Assembly (NCBI GenBank): GCA_009792885.1
Contig: WMCF01000015.1
Location: 13,725,667-13,789,666, forward strand
From: Eremophila alpestris peregrina
Lineage: Eukaryota > Chordata > Aves > Passeriformes > Alaudidae
Direction: 5' to 3'
DNA length: 64,000 nt
The position numbers and the translations under genes were made by a program. The notes under the pieces are model-generated. The model was not told the origin of the DNA, did no database searches, and saw nothing but the letters and a program-made list of their open reading frames with translations. This document shows positions 24,208-37,800 of the stretch, piece by piece (the stretch's first letter is position 1; every line of letters begins with the position of its first letter).

Positions 24208-27200
24208 GCTAACTATTTTTACAATTTTAGGAGCCCTCTCCTTGGGGATACAAGAAATGCCTATGTTACAGACCTATATAAAAAAAAAATTAAAAAAGAA
24301 GTGCAGATACTTATCTCCAAAATACCTAGTAGTCTCACAGTCCAGTCAGTCCAGTCACAAGCAGGGATGTGAACAACATATATGTTTAAAATAAAGAAGA
24401 TCACTGCAGAAAGAAAAGAGAGTTCTGGTTGGTTTTTAAGGCACAAAATTTCGTGTGACAGGAAAATCGCTTCTCACAAAGATGCATTAAAGCTGCCCTT
24501 CGTGGAGGAAAGAAAAATCCCAGAGGTCAAGTAGAAGAGAATATGCCTCTAGCTTCAAGAAAAAGAACGTGAACTTAATGGAGATCTATTGGAAGACACT
24601 GGAGTCTGCTTCAGAGAGACAAAGGCTACAAATAAAGAGCAGTCTTTATAATGAGAAACCTCTGCTCTTTCTCTGAGTGTCAGGGACTTTGCCATTGACA
24701 TGTTATTCCTCTTCCTTCTGCTCATTCCAGCCAGGTCCATCGTGCTACTGTTCACAGCTTTAATAGCTATCTGCTCTGGACATCATTACAAGTGCTGAAG
24801 CTTGAGGCAGTAATAGGTCTTATATCTGTTTATTAATGGCAGTAATCCATAAACAAATAAGTTGCATTTTGCCTGGAGACTTGCTGTGTCTTAAAAACAC
24901 ATCTGAGAATCATTTCTGCTTTAAGTTTCTGATTGTGATGAGTCCTATTAAGTCACAGGAAAATACAACTTGCACATTCCAGTGGTTATTCGGTGGTTAA
25001 TGGGTCCCCTACTGTTCATGAAAAGTCTCTCTGTAAGTGCTCTCTTCACTGTAAAACTTACGTAGCTCCAAAGCTACTGATGCTGACAGCTGGAGTAACA
25101 GGCTCCTCAAAAGTGACAGATTTAAAGGAAGAAATAGTAGTGGCTTGCTAGAGGCAAGTTATTTTAATATAATGCAGCAATGACAGCTCTCTAGGTTTAA
25201 TCATCAAGCTCCTGATTTTCTCCTCAGCCCTTGAATTTCACACGAGTTAGGGATTTGGGTCGATGCTATTTAACACTCCTCCTTCTGGCTGTTGAGCATA
25301 CCTGCCAGGTTCACACTGGCAGCCGTGTTTATAACTTTTCCAGCTATTTTAAACAAAACCCTAAATAATTGCATGCATGAGAGACAGGCCTCAGAAGAGT
25401 AGCTGATACAGGTTTTCCAGAACATTTGTCTGCTCTGGCATTTTCAGCATGGTTGATTGCACATTCTCATCCTTGCCTGTCCCATAAAGAATTTTAACTC
25501 TTAAATATTTCTGCGGTGCCTCTCAAATATAACAGCCACTATGGTCAAAGAGACATAAAAGTTCAGGGCTTTGGTTCTTGAGTTTCACAGATTTATACAT
25601 TACCACTGGACTTCATTATGATTTGTTTTGCCAAGTGGAATACAAGAATACCTTGGTTTGCACAGCAGTGTATTTATGTTTGGGAATCTCTGCATCTAGG
25701 GCTCACGTGTGAAGTCATAAAAAAAATATTAACATTCCCCTATATTTGAGTGGCTAATCAGAAAGGAAACAAAGTGTGTGAAAAAAATACATAACTGTAG
25801 CTTCCTCCTCCTGCAGCTCTTAGAAAGAATTTTTGATAAATTATAGTATCTTTGAGATGTAGCACTTTGAGACAAATCATGAAGCACTCCTTTCTCAGCA
25901 AGCAAACCTGCAGACTTCTATGTGTATCTTTTACCTGACTCCCTGGTTTCAGGGGACACAGTCCTTTGTTTCCATATCCTTTCAGAATTCTCTTTAATTA
26001 ATTATTTTCCTCAGAAGCATCAGCATATCTATATTGATTCTTCCTCTCACCTCCTTCATAAAAAACTGAATTAAACTCATCATTCCAGGTGTCTTCCCTC
26101 TACGTCCAATGCAAAAAGAGAAAAACAAATGACTGAGAAGTCCTACATTTTACAAAGGCAAAGTCCATTTTGCCTTCCCTTTGATTTCTGCGATACAGAC
26201 CTGTTCATCTGAGCCTGTCACTCTGGGCTTTCTAAGTAGACTATTCCATGAAAACTTCATTTGCAAAACAAGATTCATCTGACTCCTTTTTCTCTGGCAG
26301 ATTTAAGACAAGGTGCAGTTTTTATTTCTCCCTAATTTTTTGAAATGCTGCAGATGCTGACTAGTTCCAGTACCTTCATGTACTTTGTAGAAGGCAACTG
26401 GTTAGACAAACCCCAAACTTGATTATAACATCCAGGGTTGAATACGGGGCTTCAGTTTGGAGTATAACCTTGGCAACACAGTTAATTCTCTGGCAGGGAG
26501 ACAGGGGAGAATAGAGGCATTGAACAAATTCTATGTCTGGGCATAAGATTCTGAGTAGACAGAGTGTGAGGCACAGGAGACAAGGACAGAATTGGCATTA
26601 CTGGGAGAGGTGAATGTGAGCATGAGAGAGTAAGCAAACTCAAGCAGGAAGTTGGAGATTGAACTTTGTCCAGAAATTTAGAAGACTGGATGATATTGTG
26701 AGCATTAAAGTAAATCACAAGTCAATACAATAATATAATAGAATGCAACAAAATACAATAAAAATATAATGGAAGGTTTTTATCTGAAAAGATCCTTGTG
26801 GCTTTTGAAGCCTGACTTGCAAATTGCTCTTTATAATTTTTGAGGCTGGTAATACTACAGCTCTAAGAGCAAATTCTCAGTTTAAATCAAGCAATATGTT
26901 TTTGGCAATTGTTGATAAGTGGGAGGGAAAAATTACACTAACAGCAAACAGAAAAAAAAAAGAAAAAAGAAAAGAAGAAAAGAAAATCCACATGCTGAGA
27001 GGGAAGCTATGCAAAATATTGCTTGGCTGTCACTGAGCTCAGATTGCAAAATATCAATGGGAAAGGTCTAAGCTCTCTCTGCTTCTGGCCCTCTGTGTTC
27101 CATCACATAACAGAGAAAGCTGTCCACATCTCAGTGGGGGACTCAGCAAATTTGACACAAGATCATGTAAGCTTGTAAGTTTCTATCTTCACTTCCATCT

Positions 27201-28689
27201 CAGATGAAATATTGCTTTGCTCTGGTGCCCTTAAAAATGGAGAAAGCACACAGATTACCATTTCCAGTCACCATGGTCTTTTTTTAGCACATTTCAGGCT
27301 TTTGTATCTAGTGCAAAATCCATTTTAAGAAACAGAATAGAAGGGAGACTGTAGACTGCAATTGTAAGACATTGATTTGTCTCTCATCTCCTCTTACTGT
27401 TCTAAAACCTGACGACAAGGAAAATAATGTTCTTTCATTCAGTCCTGCACTCCTAAGCTGCCTGGCTACTCTTTGCCTTGATCCTATGTCAGAATAATGG
27501 CAATTAAATTTGAGCATCCCAGGGTAATATCTAGTCATTGTGTGAACCTAATTCTCAAATTAATACCTAGCAGAACAGCAGCCTCCAAAACGTTTATGTA
27601 CTGTAAACAAGAAATAGATGTTAATATATCAGATTCTAAATAATCAATCACAATTGACCTTAATTTCAGCAATTCTTTTTTATTTATTACTTAATCTAAT
27701 TCCTCTCCAGCCAAACAGAGGCTGACACAGAAAGCCTCCATTCCCTTATGCTACTGGAGGTTAATATCACACATAGGACTCACTTTACCTGACTTTGTCC
27801 ATCTAAAAGCTGGGCAGTCAGTCTCAGATAGCTGCCTAAGTTTCATCCGTTGAGAATCTGGAAGATTCATCTAATCTGTCTTCAATATTTATGTACTGTT
27901 TTATTGAAGAATCTCTACTCCTTTGAGAGGCAACATGAGTGACTAGATAAAATTAGGGTAATAATAAGAGGGCTAATGTTACCTGAGATGAATCCCTCTA
28001 TATTTAAGACAATTTGCCCATTACCTATAAAATTCTCTCATATCCAGTTTCTCCCTTCAAACATAGTGCAGCATTGGACATTTCAGTCTCACCAACTAAA
28101 AGATGCCAAACTAGAGATGTCCAGAGATGTCTGCAAAGCTGAATTATGCTGTGAGCCTGTGCTTTCCTGACACTGGCAGATTCTGATCTCTTGGCCTAAG
28201 ACTGATGTCCACATCACGTTTTAGAAAATCCCATGTCCTTGACGCCTCTCCCTTTTTAGTTCTATGCTTAGCAGTTAAATGAATGCTTTAAAATTCATCT
28301 ATTTGTCAATAGAGAGAGGGACATTCAGAATTACTAAACCTTGCAAAAATCAAACTATGTCTTTAAAAATCTCTTTCACTACCATGACCAGCTGTTCACT
28401 GTACTGCAGCTCAATGTGCAACCAGAAGGCTCCCTCACCAAACGAACAGTTGTGAGAGGTAATAACACATTTGAAGCCTCCACATGCTTCCAAGACAAAG
28501 TTTTTTAGCATAGATGCCTTTTTAATTTTGATGCATGAGGAAAAGTCATTGTTCAGTAGCTCAGACTCTTGCCTTCACCTATGGAGAAAGGTGGCCAGGT
28601 GCCAATTTCCATCTGCTGCTTCTTAAATGGTACAGAAAGACTGGCTGATGCTCAACCTTTTCTTTTTACCTTCCCTTCTCTTTTTTATT
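24208..28689. other. Non-coding unique DNA
   Basis: Repeat-poor. About 24780-25520 has the same enhancer-like texture as the blocks called elsewhere, but more diffusely. The purine tract at 26951-26987 is the only clear repeat. Confidence 0.5.
26951..26987. repeat. Purine-only (GA)-rich tract
   Basis: Poly-A broken by single g (gaaaaaaaaaagaaaaaagaaaagaagaaaagaaaa). The Lys-rich open frame 26824-27036 runs through it and is not a gene. Confidence 0.85.
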
Positions 28690-29085
28690 TAGTTATATGC
28701 TTTCTTTAATTGTTCCTTTCACTTGAAAATAAAGATAAAAAGGAAGCTAACAAAGGTTCTCTGCGTGGCTAACTTTGTAAGAAAGTGCTGGAGCACATTT
28801 GTCGATTGCTTTAAATAAATTCATACAGTCTGGCTGTGCTCTCAACCCATCTAGGCATGGATTAATGCTTTTTTATTCACATGCTGTAGTGTCTCCTTGG
28901 ACTTCTGAAACATTATTTAAGAGTATATTGTTAAGTAGATAAGGTTTGTAAGTTTTCAGCTAAAGCTGTGTAATACAAATTAATTATGCAATTACTGTCT
29001 CGGGCCTGAATTTGTATAAGCCTGTATAAGGATTTACATAGTTCTTTCTGCACCATTATTGACCAAAATGCAGATATACATTACA
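28690..29085. other. Unique AT-rich block, possible enhancer
   Basis: The block is free of repeats and carries homeodomain-type cores (gattaatgc, caaattaattatgcaatta), SOX-like 'aacaaagg' and GATA words (agataaaa, agataagg), with isolated CpG (ctgcgtgg, gtcgattgc, ctcgggc). This is inference from texture only. Confidence 0.25.
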
Positions 29086-30594
29086 CATGCATGCAAAATA
29101 GTCTTATAGATAAATTAAAGGCAGATCTTACAGAATTTTCTATTCTGCTTGAGCAAAACTTTTGAACAGTTAATCTTACTTCACTCAACCTGGAAACTTT
29201 TGTTTAAAATTTTGTCTACTTTCTGAGCATCAAATATTCCAGAAAATCTGGCCAAAAAAAAAAAAATCAGCTTAGAATAAAAATAGTGAAAATTGGGTTG
29301 TTGTAGTTTTATTGTAGTCCCAGGACAGACTCTAACAAGAATCATTACGATGCTAGTTTAATCCTAGTTTATATCCAGGATTTTGAAATTTCTGCAACTT
29401 TATTTCTCAAGCCATAGCCCTTTAAATGTGGACAATTTCAATGCTATGACGAGTACATAAAGACCTCAGTAACAACCAGTGCTCCCCAGTGCATTACAAA
29501 ACCCAAGTCTCTGCCTTGTGAACAGGCACAGTGTAATTTCTCACTCCTGCTTTGAACATGCTGAGACTTGTCCTCCCTCAAGTAACCCTGCACATAAGTC
29601 ATGCCCTGTGTGGGCCTCTTATTCAAAAAAAAAATTCTGACCAACTCACTCCCAAGACCGCAAACTCTGAGACCTTATCTGTCTTATCCCCTTTTATTGA
29701 ACAATGAGAGCTCACTAATTATTATTACATGCTTAAATTTGGGCAAGGGGGGTTAATTTGAATTTGAGGCATCTTACTGGGTGGTGGGACATGTGGCTTC
29801 AATTTCTTTCTAACTGAGGGACCGCTGAACTCACAGGCAGCCAATGCTCATCCTATGCTTTCAGTGGAAATCTGTTAGGAAACTCAGGAGCACCATAGCA
29901 TTAAGTTCTGGCCAGAAGCAAAAGGGAGGATGAGAAAAACTCCTCAGCCCTACCAAGACTGCAATAGTGACAAGCAGTCCCAGCTTATGAGGCTGAAGTG
30001 GCATCTGGGAGTCAAACAGGGCCCCTAACCTACCTGAAGCAGCATCACAGACACCAACCCTCAGGCAAGTAGATCAACCCATGCATCCTCCACCTGGGCA
30101 TCTACCAGCATGGTAGGTGTGTCAGCTTCTGTTAAATATCTGCCTAAAAGACTGAATTCCATAAAGCCAAATAGCAGTTATCAATATAGTCAAGAGAGCC
30201 TGTTAGTCAAGGCTCAAGGATGCTGCTTGGAATGGGAAGGGCCTGCATACCTACAGCACTTCCTTCAGTCCTACAGTCACCTTTCTTCCCATTTCAGTAC
30301 CTTCTGCTTTTCAGAGACATGGGCATATCAGCAGACTTCTGAAAAACTTGTTCTAGAAAATATGGGAGCAAAGCTCATTCTAAAGGGTAGAGGAAGAGCA
30401 TGATGGTACAGGTAAAAGAGCATTTTTGTACAGCTACAGGTACTGGGATTGAATTTCATGTAAATAAAACATGACCTACAGATGAGATGGTTTAGAACTG
30501 AAGCCCTGGAGGTTTTTGCATCTACAGAAGTCTGGCAGAGGGATGAATTCAAGGCTTGACACCAACCCAAGTGTTCCCAGAGGGCCAGGGTCAT

Positions 30595-30750
30595 GGAATC
30601 ATAGAATTACAGAATATCTCATGTTGGAAGGGACCCAAGAGGACAGAATCCATCTCCCTGCTCCTCACACAACTATCTAAAGATAATCACATGATTAAGA
30701 GCATCTTCTATATGCTCTATTGACTCTGACAGGCTTGGTGCCAGGACTTC
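30595..30750 (-). mobile_element. Short CR1 LINE 3'-end fragment
   Basis: The + strand shows the reversed CR1 terminus 'aatcatagaattacagaata', followed by 'tctcatgttggaagggaccca' and then 'ctccctgctcctcacacaac'. It ends in the block that reads 'ctctgacaggcttggtgcc' in most copies and is preserved here around 30722-30741. The piece is only about 155 bp, so it is a heavily 5'-truncated insertion. The 3'-terminal sequence resembles the 7598-8168 copy but has a different central block, so the two may belong to different CR1 subfamilies. Confidence 0.9.
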
Positions 30751-30780
30751 TAGTTCTGGTTTTAAATTTTAACTGAGCAG

Positions 30781-30797
30781 AAGTGCCAGGGGGCAGG
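30781..30797 (+). promoter_or_regulatory. CTCF-like motif
   Basis: 'agtgccagggggcaggg' contains the nonamer ccagggggc, the most informative part of the CTCF motif, in + orientation. It lies about 30 bp right of the CR1 fragment that ends near 30750, in non-CR1 DNA. Confidence 0.45.
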
Positions 30798-31779
30798 GAT
30801 TGAGGCATGGGAGCATTGACTTAATCTTTTTAAGAAACTTTTTGGAGTTCTGCAATGCGTTAAACTGCCAACACAGATGTAGCCCTGAGAAAAGGGCAAA
30901 GAAACAGAGAAAAAGAGAAGGAATATATTTGCAAATGAAATTCATGTTTTAGCCATTCCATTGTGGCCAAATTCTTTCTCTTTTTTGGTAAAAGTAGAAA
31001 GAGAGAGAACAAGGAAGGATATCTAACTAACAACTTCCAGTGTGAATGGAAATGCTGGTATAGTTTGCTTCATATTAGGTTAATGTTCAGGATCTGAATA
31101 TTTAAGAATCATTAAACAAATTCTCTGCTAGAGAAGATCTTTACCTCTCATCCAGCACACAGCATAATAAGGCCCTTTCTCACAGAGCCACATTTTCTAA
31201 AACTAGATTACTTGTAAAATCCATTGCTCTCCCAGGTAAGGAAAATTTTAAAGCTTCTCAAGTGGCAGAATTAGCAAGGCTACTTCGTTGTGCTTCTCCT
31301 CCTAGGAGACTTCTCTGCTGTTGCTTCAGCCTGGCAACCCAGATAAAAGAACAGTCTAGGAGAGAACAGATGAGGGACTCTACAGGCACTGGTAAAAGGA
31401 TCATTTTCCACCATTCACAAGAATTGGATCCCTCCACTGCACAGGGAGCTAAAATTAGCCTGCTCTGCAGGCCTTCAACTTTTCAAGAATTTCTAACAAC
31501 TCACAGACTCAAACCATGCTTCATAGAGCTGTAAGAATCACCCTTACTGAAAATCTACTTGAATTGCTAAGAAAGGAGCGTTCAGAAGGGTGTTAGGATG
31601 TTAGCTTCTCCTCTGCCTTTATCTTTTACCCACTAGCTCCTTGCAGAAGTTCCCTCACAGCAAGGTAAATCTTTGATTTTTTTTTCCTTCCTCCCTGCTT
31701 TTTATTGTTCTGGTTCTCTGTCTCTCTCTCCAAGTGAGATATCAAAAAATCATAAAGATTTATTGGTGTAAGCTGTGAT

Positions 31780-32345
31780 CAAACAACCACATTTTAGATC
31801 TCAGCAAAGATGATCTGAAAGCCCCATTAAAAAAGACATTTGACCAGTTTTAAAAGAACCTTAATCAGAAGTTTTATTAATCAACAATTAATGAACATTA
31901 TCATAAATATTTTTGACAAAATGGCATGCATGAAAGTTCGTTTGTTCTAGCAGCAGAAGCAAAATCAGATTAAAATCTTAATTAAAACATGAAGAAGAGG
32001 CTTGTCATGATCTTCAGCACTCTGAAAGATCCCTTTATTTGAAAATCAGGCTCTCTCTTGTTGTCACATTGCACTATGCTGTTAATGAGCCCTTTCGTTT
32101 CTCTGTGCACAGAAATACATTTAATCTTAGCTGTATATTTTAAATGATTGATGTTCCTCTAATTACATTTTATGATATATTGTGCTGTGTCACCTCTAAT
32201 GAGTAGCAAACATGACATTACCTCACTAGTACTGAACCACAGAAATCAATAACTGACATTTATTCAATGAACTGCAAATTGTGATTCACTAGCTTCTCTT
32301 TGTGTTGAGTAAATTCAAAGTGTAATTAATTTTCATGCATATTAC
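31780..32345. other. Unique AT-rich block, possible enhancer
   Basis: About 560 bp with many TAAT/ATTA cores (tattaatcaacaattaatg, cttaattaaaac, gtaattaattttcatgcat), no microsatellite and no recognisable repeat. The density of homeodomain-like cores stands out from flanking DNA. Conservation is unknown. Confidence 0.25.
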
Positions 32346-33039
32346 AAACAGCAAATTCCTGTATGGGCTAACTTTAAAAGTGATTTGCTCCTTCCTAGGC
32401 AAATTACAGCACAGCAAAAACTCTCAAGCCATTATTCAGAAGGCTGAGAAAAATCAATGGCTTGACAGAAGTCATCTCCTTAGACAGGTAGAGCACAGTC
32501 ATGCTTTATACTTTTGAGAATACTTCAAAGTCATTTCCTAAGACATGTCTTATTGAATGAAGGTGGTGCCATTCACAAACAATCTTGCCCACATATATTT
32601 TTTGTGAGCCCCTTGTCAGTTTTCCTAACAGGAGAACAATATACAACTGTAAGAAATATATAAGTGCCTTTTTCAAAAGAAAAACATTGTCAGGTGTCTT
32701 CCAAAACTTGTAAGAAGAGTGTTGGCTCACTGCAATTCACAGGTGATGGTTTTCCTTGTAAGCAACATCAAAGTTTAAAAATCTACTTCTTTCAAAACTT
32801 CTGGCTGTGACTTTAGTTAGCTTGTGGTTTCTCTACTGAAAATGCCCACTCAAATCAGAGGAGAGGACCAGAAGACTTTAAAGTTAATGCTCTCTTTGCA
32901 CACCAGTTCAGTAGTAGAGGCATAGAAATCGATCAAGCTTTAAACCTGAAGGCTCTGAAATTCACAGCAAAAGATTGTGGGTCACTTTGGAATCAGTGCT
33001 GTCCTGTTTAAAGCAGAGCCCTTTTTACATGAGCACGTA

Positions 33040-33309
33040 CTGATAGGACAAGGGGGACTATGCTTGATTTAGACTGAAACAGGGTAGGTTTAGATTGGAT
33101 ATAAAGAAGTAATTCTTCACTGAACAGGTGGTGAGGCAGTTTGCCCAGAGAAGCTGTGGATGCCTCAACCCTGGAATTGTTCAAGGCCAGGTTGGTTAGA
33201 GCTTGGAGCAACCTTGTCTAGTGGAAGGTGTCCTTGCCCATGGCAGATCGTGTGGAACTAGATGGCCTTTAAAGTCCATTCCAACCTAACCATTCTAGGA
33301 ATCCATGAT
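33040..33309 (+). mobile_element. CR1 LINE 3'-end fragment
   Basis: This is a forward CR1 3' end. It has 'gataggacaagggggactat', 'gggtaggtttagattggata' and 'ttgcccagagaagctgtgg', then 'tgttcaaggccaggttgg', 'tctagtggaaggtgtcc', and the terminal block 'ctagatggcctttaaagtcc' with 'ttccaacctaaccattcta'. The open frame on the opposite strand at 33008-33211 is antisense to this element and should not be annotated as a gene. The copy ends close to the family's natural 3' terminus. Confidence 0.93.
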
Positions 33310-34009
33310 CTGTCAATTTATTTTTCAATCTGTCACATGAAGAAACCTCACTTACGGAATGAATTAGCCACTGTACATTTCTCAGAGTTACATCAAGTTT
33401 AGTGATGTAGAGGAGTGATTTAGCTTCAACTTTAAGTCTGTATCTGCTAATAAGCCAGAATTTTCTTCCTCAGCCCATACAGCACAGGGTTATTCTTACC
33501 TTCAATCAGCTCATTTAAAATCATGGTGACAACCCTGCTGTCTTGATTGCTTTCCTTCCAAAGGAAGCCAAGAGGACCAAGAGTTCCTTTCTTGAAGTTT
33601 CTTTTGAACCTCCATTTTTAATCTTCTCTTACAAGTGTCTCAGAGACAAAGATGGGCCAGGATTGGCTCCAGACTAATTGCCAGAACTCACATCTGAGGA
33701 ATGCCAGAAGAACAATCATCTTAGACATGTTTCTAGACTATCGTTGGACATTCCACCAATATTTATGGCAGATGGACAAAAGAACAAAACTACCAAACCT
33801 GCAATCCTGACTTGTTTTTTGAGAAAAATCCACTTTGATGCCAGTTTTGACACATTAATTAAGCCACAGTAAAAACTCTTCTTAGCTTCTAAAACCTGGT
33901 TGAGCCATGATAGAAGAAAATTACAGAAATGTATTTCCAAAGATCCTTCAGCTACTGTGAAAGATAAAAATAATGTGAATGTATGGAGTTAATTTAACCT
34001 ACCCTGGGC

Positions 34010-34200
34010 AAATGCTATCTCTATCAGTCTTGAATGGTTAATCCATAGACAAGCGTGCTAATGAGTCTGCAATTCTTGCTGAGGTTAATGAGCCCTTGAG
34101 CATCTGGTGAAAGCACAGACACTTAGCAATTAATGTTTTTTATTCAAACCAGCTCACAGACTAGACAGCAGCTGATTCTACATTTTTACTATTTGTTGCC
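34010..34200. other. Unique block, possible conserved element
   Basis: 'gaatggttaatccatagac', 'aagcgtgctaatgagtctgc', 'ggttaatgagcccttgagc' and 'agcaattaatg' give evenly spaced TAAT-type words with an isolated CpG. No repeat similarity and no open frame across it. Confidence 0.22.
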
Positions 34201-34848
34201 ATAGTACCTTGCTGTGGGAAATAGTAAAGGTAAGAAGGCTTTCAGGAGCTGTGAAAGCAGCCCCAGAAACGGAATGCCAGCTCTGAGCATGCATGTCCTG
34301 GTTACGTTGGTTAAGAAAAGATTTCTTCACCTGTATGATGAGCTCGGTGATAAGGTCTTATGGACTGGATTTGAACCACAATGTCCTCTTTCAGGTATTT
34401 ATGGCTTAGTAATGTATACATGCATGTCCACAAATCCCTTCCTCAAGCAAGATCAATTCAATTCAGCCATCAAAGGTGAAACAGGATAGTCAATGTAGCA
34501 ATAAAATAGGCTCTAGAAAACTATTTTCTATTCCCCATTAGCAATATCAAGAGAGGCAAAGACATGCATACTAGAGCAGTATTCCTTCCTGGCATTCACT
34601 GCTTGCAGGATATGTTTGCTCCTAGAACACAAAGTACACATGGGAAGTGCAGGATTTTAAATTGCCTTTGTGCCACTGGAGGAAGCTGTACCTGAAAAAC
34701 AATTAATATGTAATGGAAGAGTGGGGAGAGAAGAAAAAGAAAGAAATACTTTTGCTCCCACTTAATGGATGTTGAAAATGAAGTTCAGAAGGAAGTAAGC
34801 ACATCATCCATTTTCAGCTACTTTAGCATCTAACTTGCATGCTCTGAA

Positions 34849-34864
34849 TTGCCCCCTGGAGGAT
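34849..34864 (-). promoter_or_regulatory. CTCF-like motif
   Basis: 'gccccctgg' at 34851-34859 with flanks reads CCTCCAGGGGGCAAT on the - strand, close to the CTCF consensus CCACCAGGGGGCGCT. Its orientation is convergent with the + motif at 30781. Confidence 0.5.
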
Positions 34865-37800
34865 CCTACTTCTTGTCATTGGCTGTATGTGGAAATTGCC
34901 TGCCGTACTTATTACGTTTGGACTCTAAATTGTAGCTAAGATAAATCACCACAGCAGCCTAAAATAAATGTTATATATATCCACACTTCAAACAAACCAA
35001 GGGTTTTGTACCAGAGTGACAGCTGCTTCCCCTGGGATGACTCTAGTGACTCTTAATCCTAGTTACTTATCCCACCCTTCTCTCAACGTATAAATGTCTC
35101 AGCTGGGACATTGCAACTACAAACGAGGCAGCAAGCATGCTGTCATACTTCACAGGCTTGTTCAGGTAAATGGGCTTCCCTTAATAAACTAGGCTGGCAC
35201 CTGTGACAATCAAGTCTTATTTAATAATGCTGCTGTGGTAGAACACATATATCAACCAAGCCACATTATCCTTGCCCTGGTTTCTGTTGTACCATACAGG
35301 TTGCTGGCATTCATATAACCTATATAGGAGAGTTCACATACTCACATTTGGAAAAAGACTGAAAACACTAAAAAAATTATCGCATTTAACAGCAATCTCA
35401 TTTTCAGTGTAACTTTCACAAATATGTTTAGTGGGGCACAGGGATCAAACTTCTGACCCTCAACTGAGATTCATATACGTATCACATTTCTAAGCACATC
35501 TGAAGTTAAGAGCCATTATTAAGCTCCATGGTTTTTAATCAAGAATCACCTCAGTTTTCAAAAAAGCATATATTAAGTTCCTAAGTACACAATGTAACTA
35601 AAAGCTAAAAAAGAGTATCATTTACAAGAATATGCAGCAAAATGCAGATATGTCTTGGAGTGCTTTAAGCTGTTCAAGTGGTGTGTAAAGAGTGTCCTAA
35701 CTCATCCAATGAAATGGCTTACTGGTCCCGAATCATCAATCATTTATATTATACTTCAGATATTTTTTGCATTTTTTTGATGTGAAGTGCTTGAGTTATG
35801 CCTTTCTGCTGTGAAAATCAACTCCATATAAATGTGTGCATTTCCAAATAGGAAATCTTTACTCTATTCCTTCTTTATTTAGCATGAGGGCAGAGATCCC
35901 AAAGCCTGTCCTCAAATGGTCTTCATCTGGGTCAGTTGGCCTAATAACAGCAGGTTGTTATTCTCTACCCAATTTTAATTAATCTTCTTTAACTTAAATC
36001 ACTATTAAACTGCTCTAAGATTTTATTTTTCACTGAAAATTGAGTTAGCCTTATCTGAAATGAACAGAAACAGGTACTAAATTAGTTCTTCAGCACTTTC
36101 TGAGAGCAAACAGTTTGAGATGGGACTGATACTATATGGTACAGAATATACCTTCGGGAATTCCCTTTGGAGAGTTTAAATCAACTGTCCTGGCTGTGTC
36201 TGCTCCCAAATTCTTGCACATGACTTTCTTAATCACTTTGGGGATAGAGTGAAAAAATAGAAAGCTTTGAGGATGTGCAAGCCTTGTTCATTAACAGACA
36301 AAGCACTGCTGTATTATCAACAATAATAAATTACAGGTTTATCCATAAATCCAAAACTTGGAACCATAAGGGCTCCTACGAAGAATGCTAACTGCATCCC
36401 AGACAGACCCCTTACAACCACAAAATTAAATACTCAAAGGTTTTTGTACATATACAGAGACATATATTTAATTATGTTTGTGTCCAATAGTTTCCTAAAT
36501 AACCTACATTCCTCATCCCTCAAGCACAGCTATTTTCATTATTTTCTCAGTGGCCTGATGCTTTTGCTCATACAGTAGCACAGAACTCACCCAGCCATGT
36601 GGGCATAAAAATCTACGCGCACCGTTAAAGATGCAGACCTAAGGCCAGTTTGATGCTATTTTTAAATAACGAAAAAATATAAATAGGCCACCTGATATAT
36701 GACATATTAAGTACTTCAGGACATGTTTGACTGTAGATGTACACTTAGATATTTTTTATTAATTTACATAAGCATTTCAGAATAAAGACATGGGTTGATT
36801 TCGTTTACCGTTTCATTCCTAGCAGCAATAATTGCATGCTTTCACATGGTTTTTACTTAGATTCATTGACAAAATATAAAAGATGTTTTTAAGAAGATGA
36901 TTTTTCTAGACACTGATTGATTTTGCCATAATTTAATGTCTCATCTTGCTAGGATTTTATTTACACATCACAGTTGGCAATGCTTTCTCATAAACACAGA
37001 CAAAAGTACCCAGAACAGTTTTATGATGGTCTGTGGTATCTTTCCATTCCTCTTTCAGAATGATGTTCCTATTCCAGAGGCACTTAGGGGTAAAGTGTTC
37101 TGTGAAGGCTGATTTAATCCTCTGTGCTGTCTCAACAGACCAGTACCTGGGCTGCTCTGACTATAATTTAGAAATCTTTCAGATACACTCTGCAGTCTTT
37201 AGGGTTTAGGAATACTCACTTGATAGTAGCATTTCTACAGCTTCGGCTGCCGGGGATGAAACTTAGAGTTTCCACACTGCAGTATGTGCTAATAAATTGG
37301 CATTGTAGAATATGTGATCATTTTCATAATGGAGAGGAAGTGTTGTCTTTGTTTTCAGCTGTTAAGAGTAAGAACTCTGATAGCTCTTTGTGTCCTCATA
37401 AGTGTTATCCTTTGCAGAGGATACAGTACCTGGAAAGGGTGAAGTATTCTGAAGTCCTTCATATTAATTCAAGGTATTTTTCCCAGAATTAATAATCTGT
37501 TTTACTAAATTGCAAACAATTTATTATCATAGCAGTGGCTGATTTTTAGCAATCTTGTCCTTGAGACAACAATATCACACAATAAGGAAAACTTAGGTGT
37601 TTCTACTCTATCAAAACAAAACCATTTATTATATTTACAGATAAGTATACCTACATTTCTGTTGATTTTGCAGGCAATCAGATATATCCTAAAATTACAC
37701 TAGGATACTAGATGTTATGCTAGGATCCTAGAAGCACCCGTGTGCAGTAATAAACATGTACTTATGTAATGCATGTGTTTCAACACTCAGCAGTTCAATT

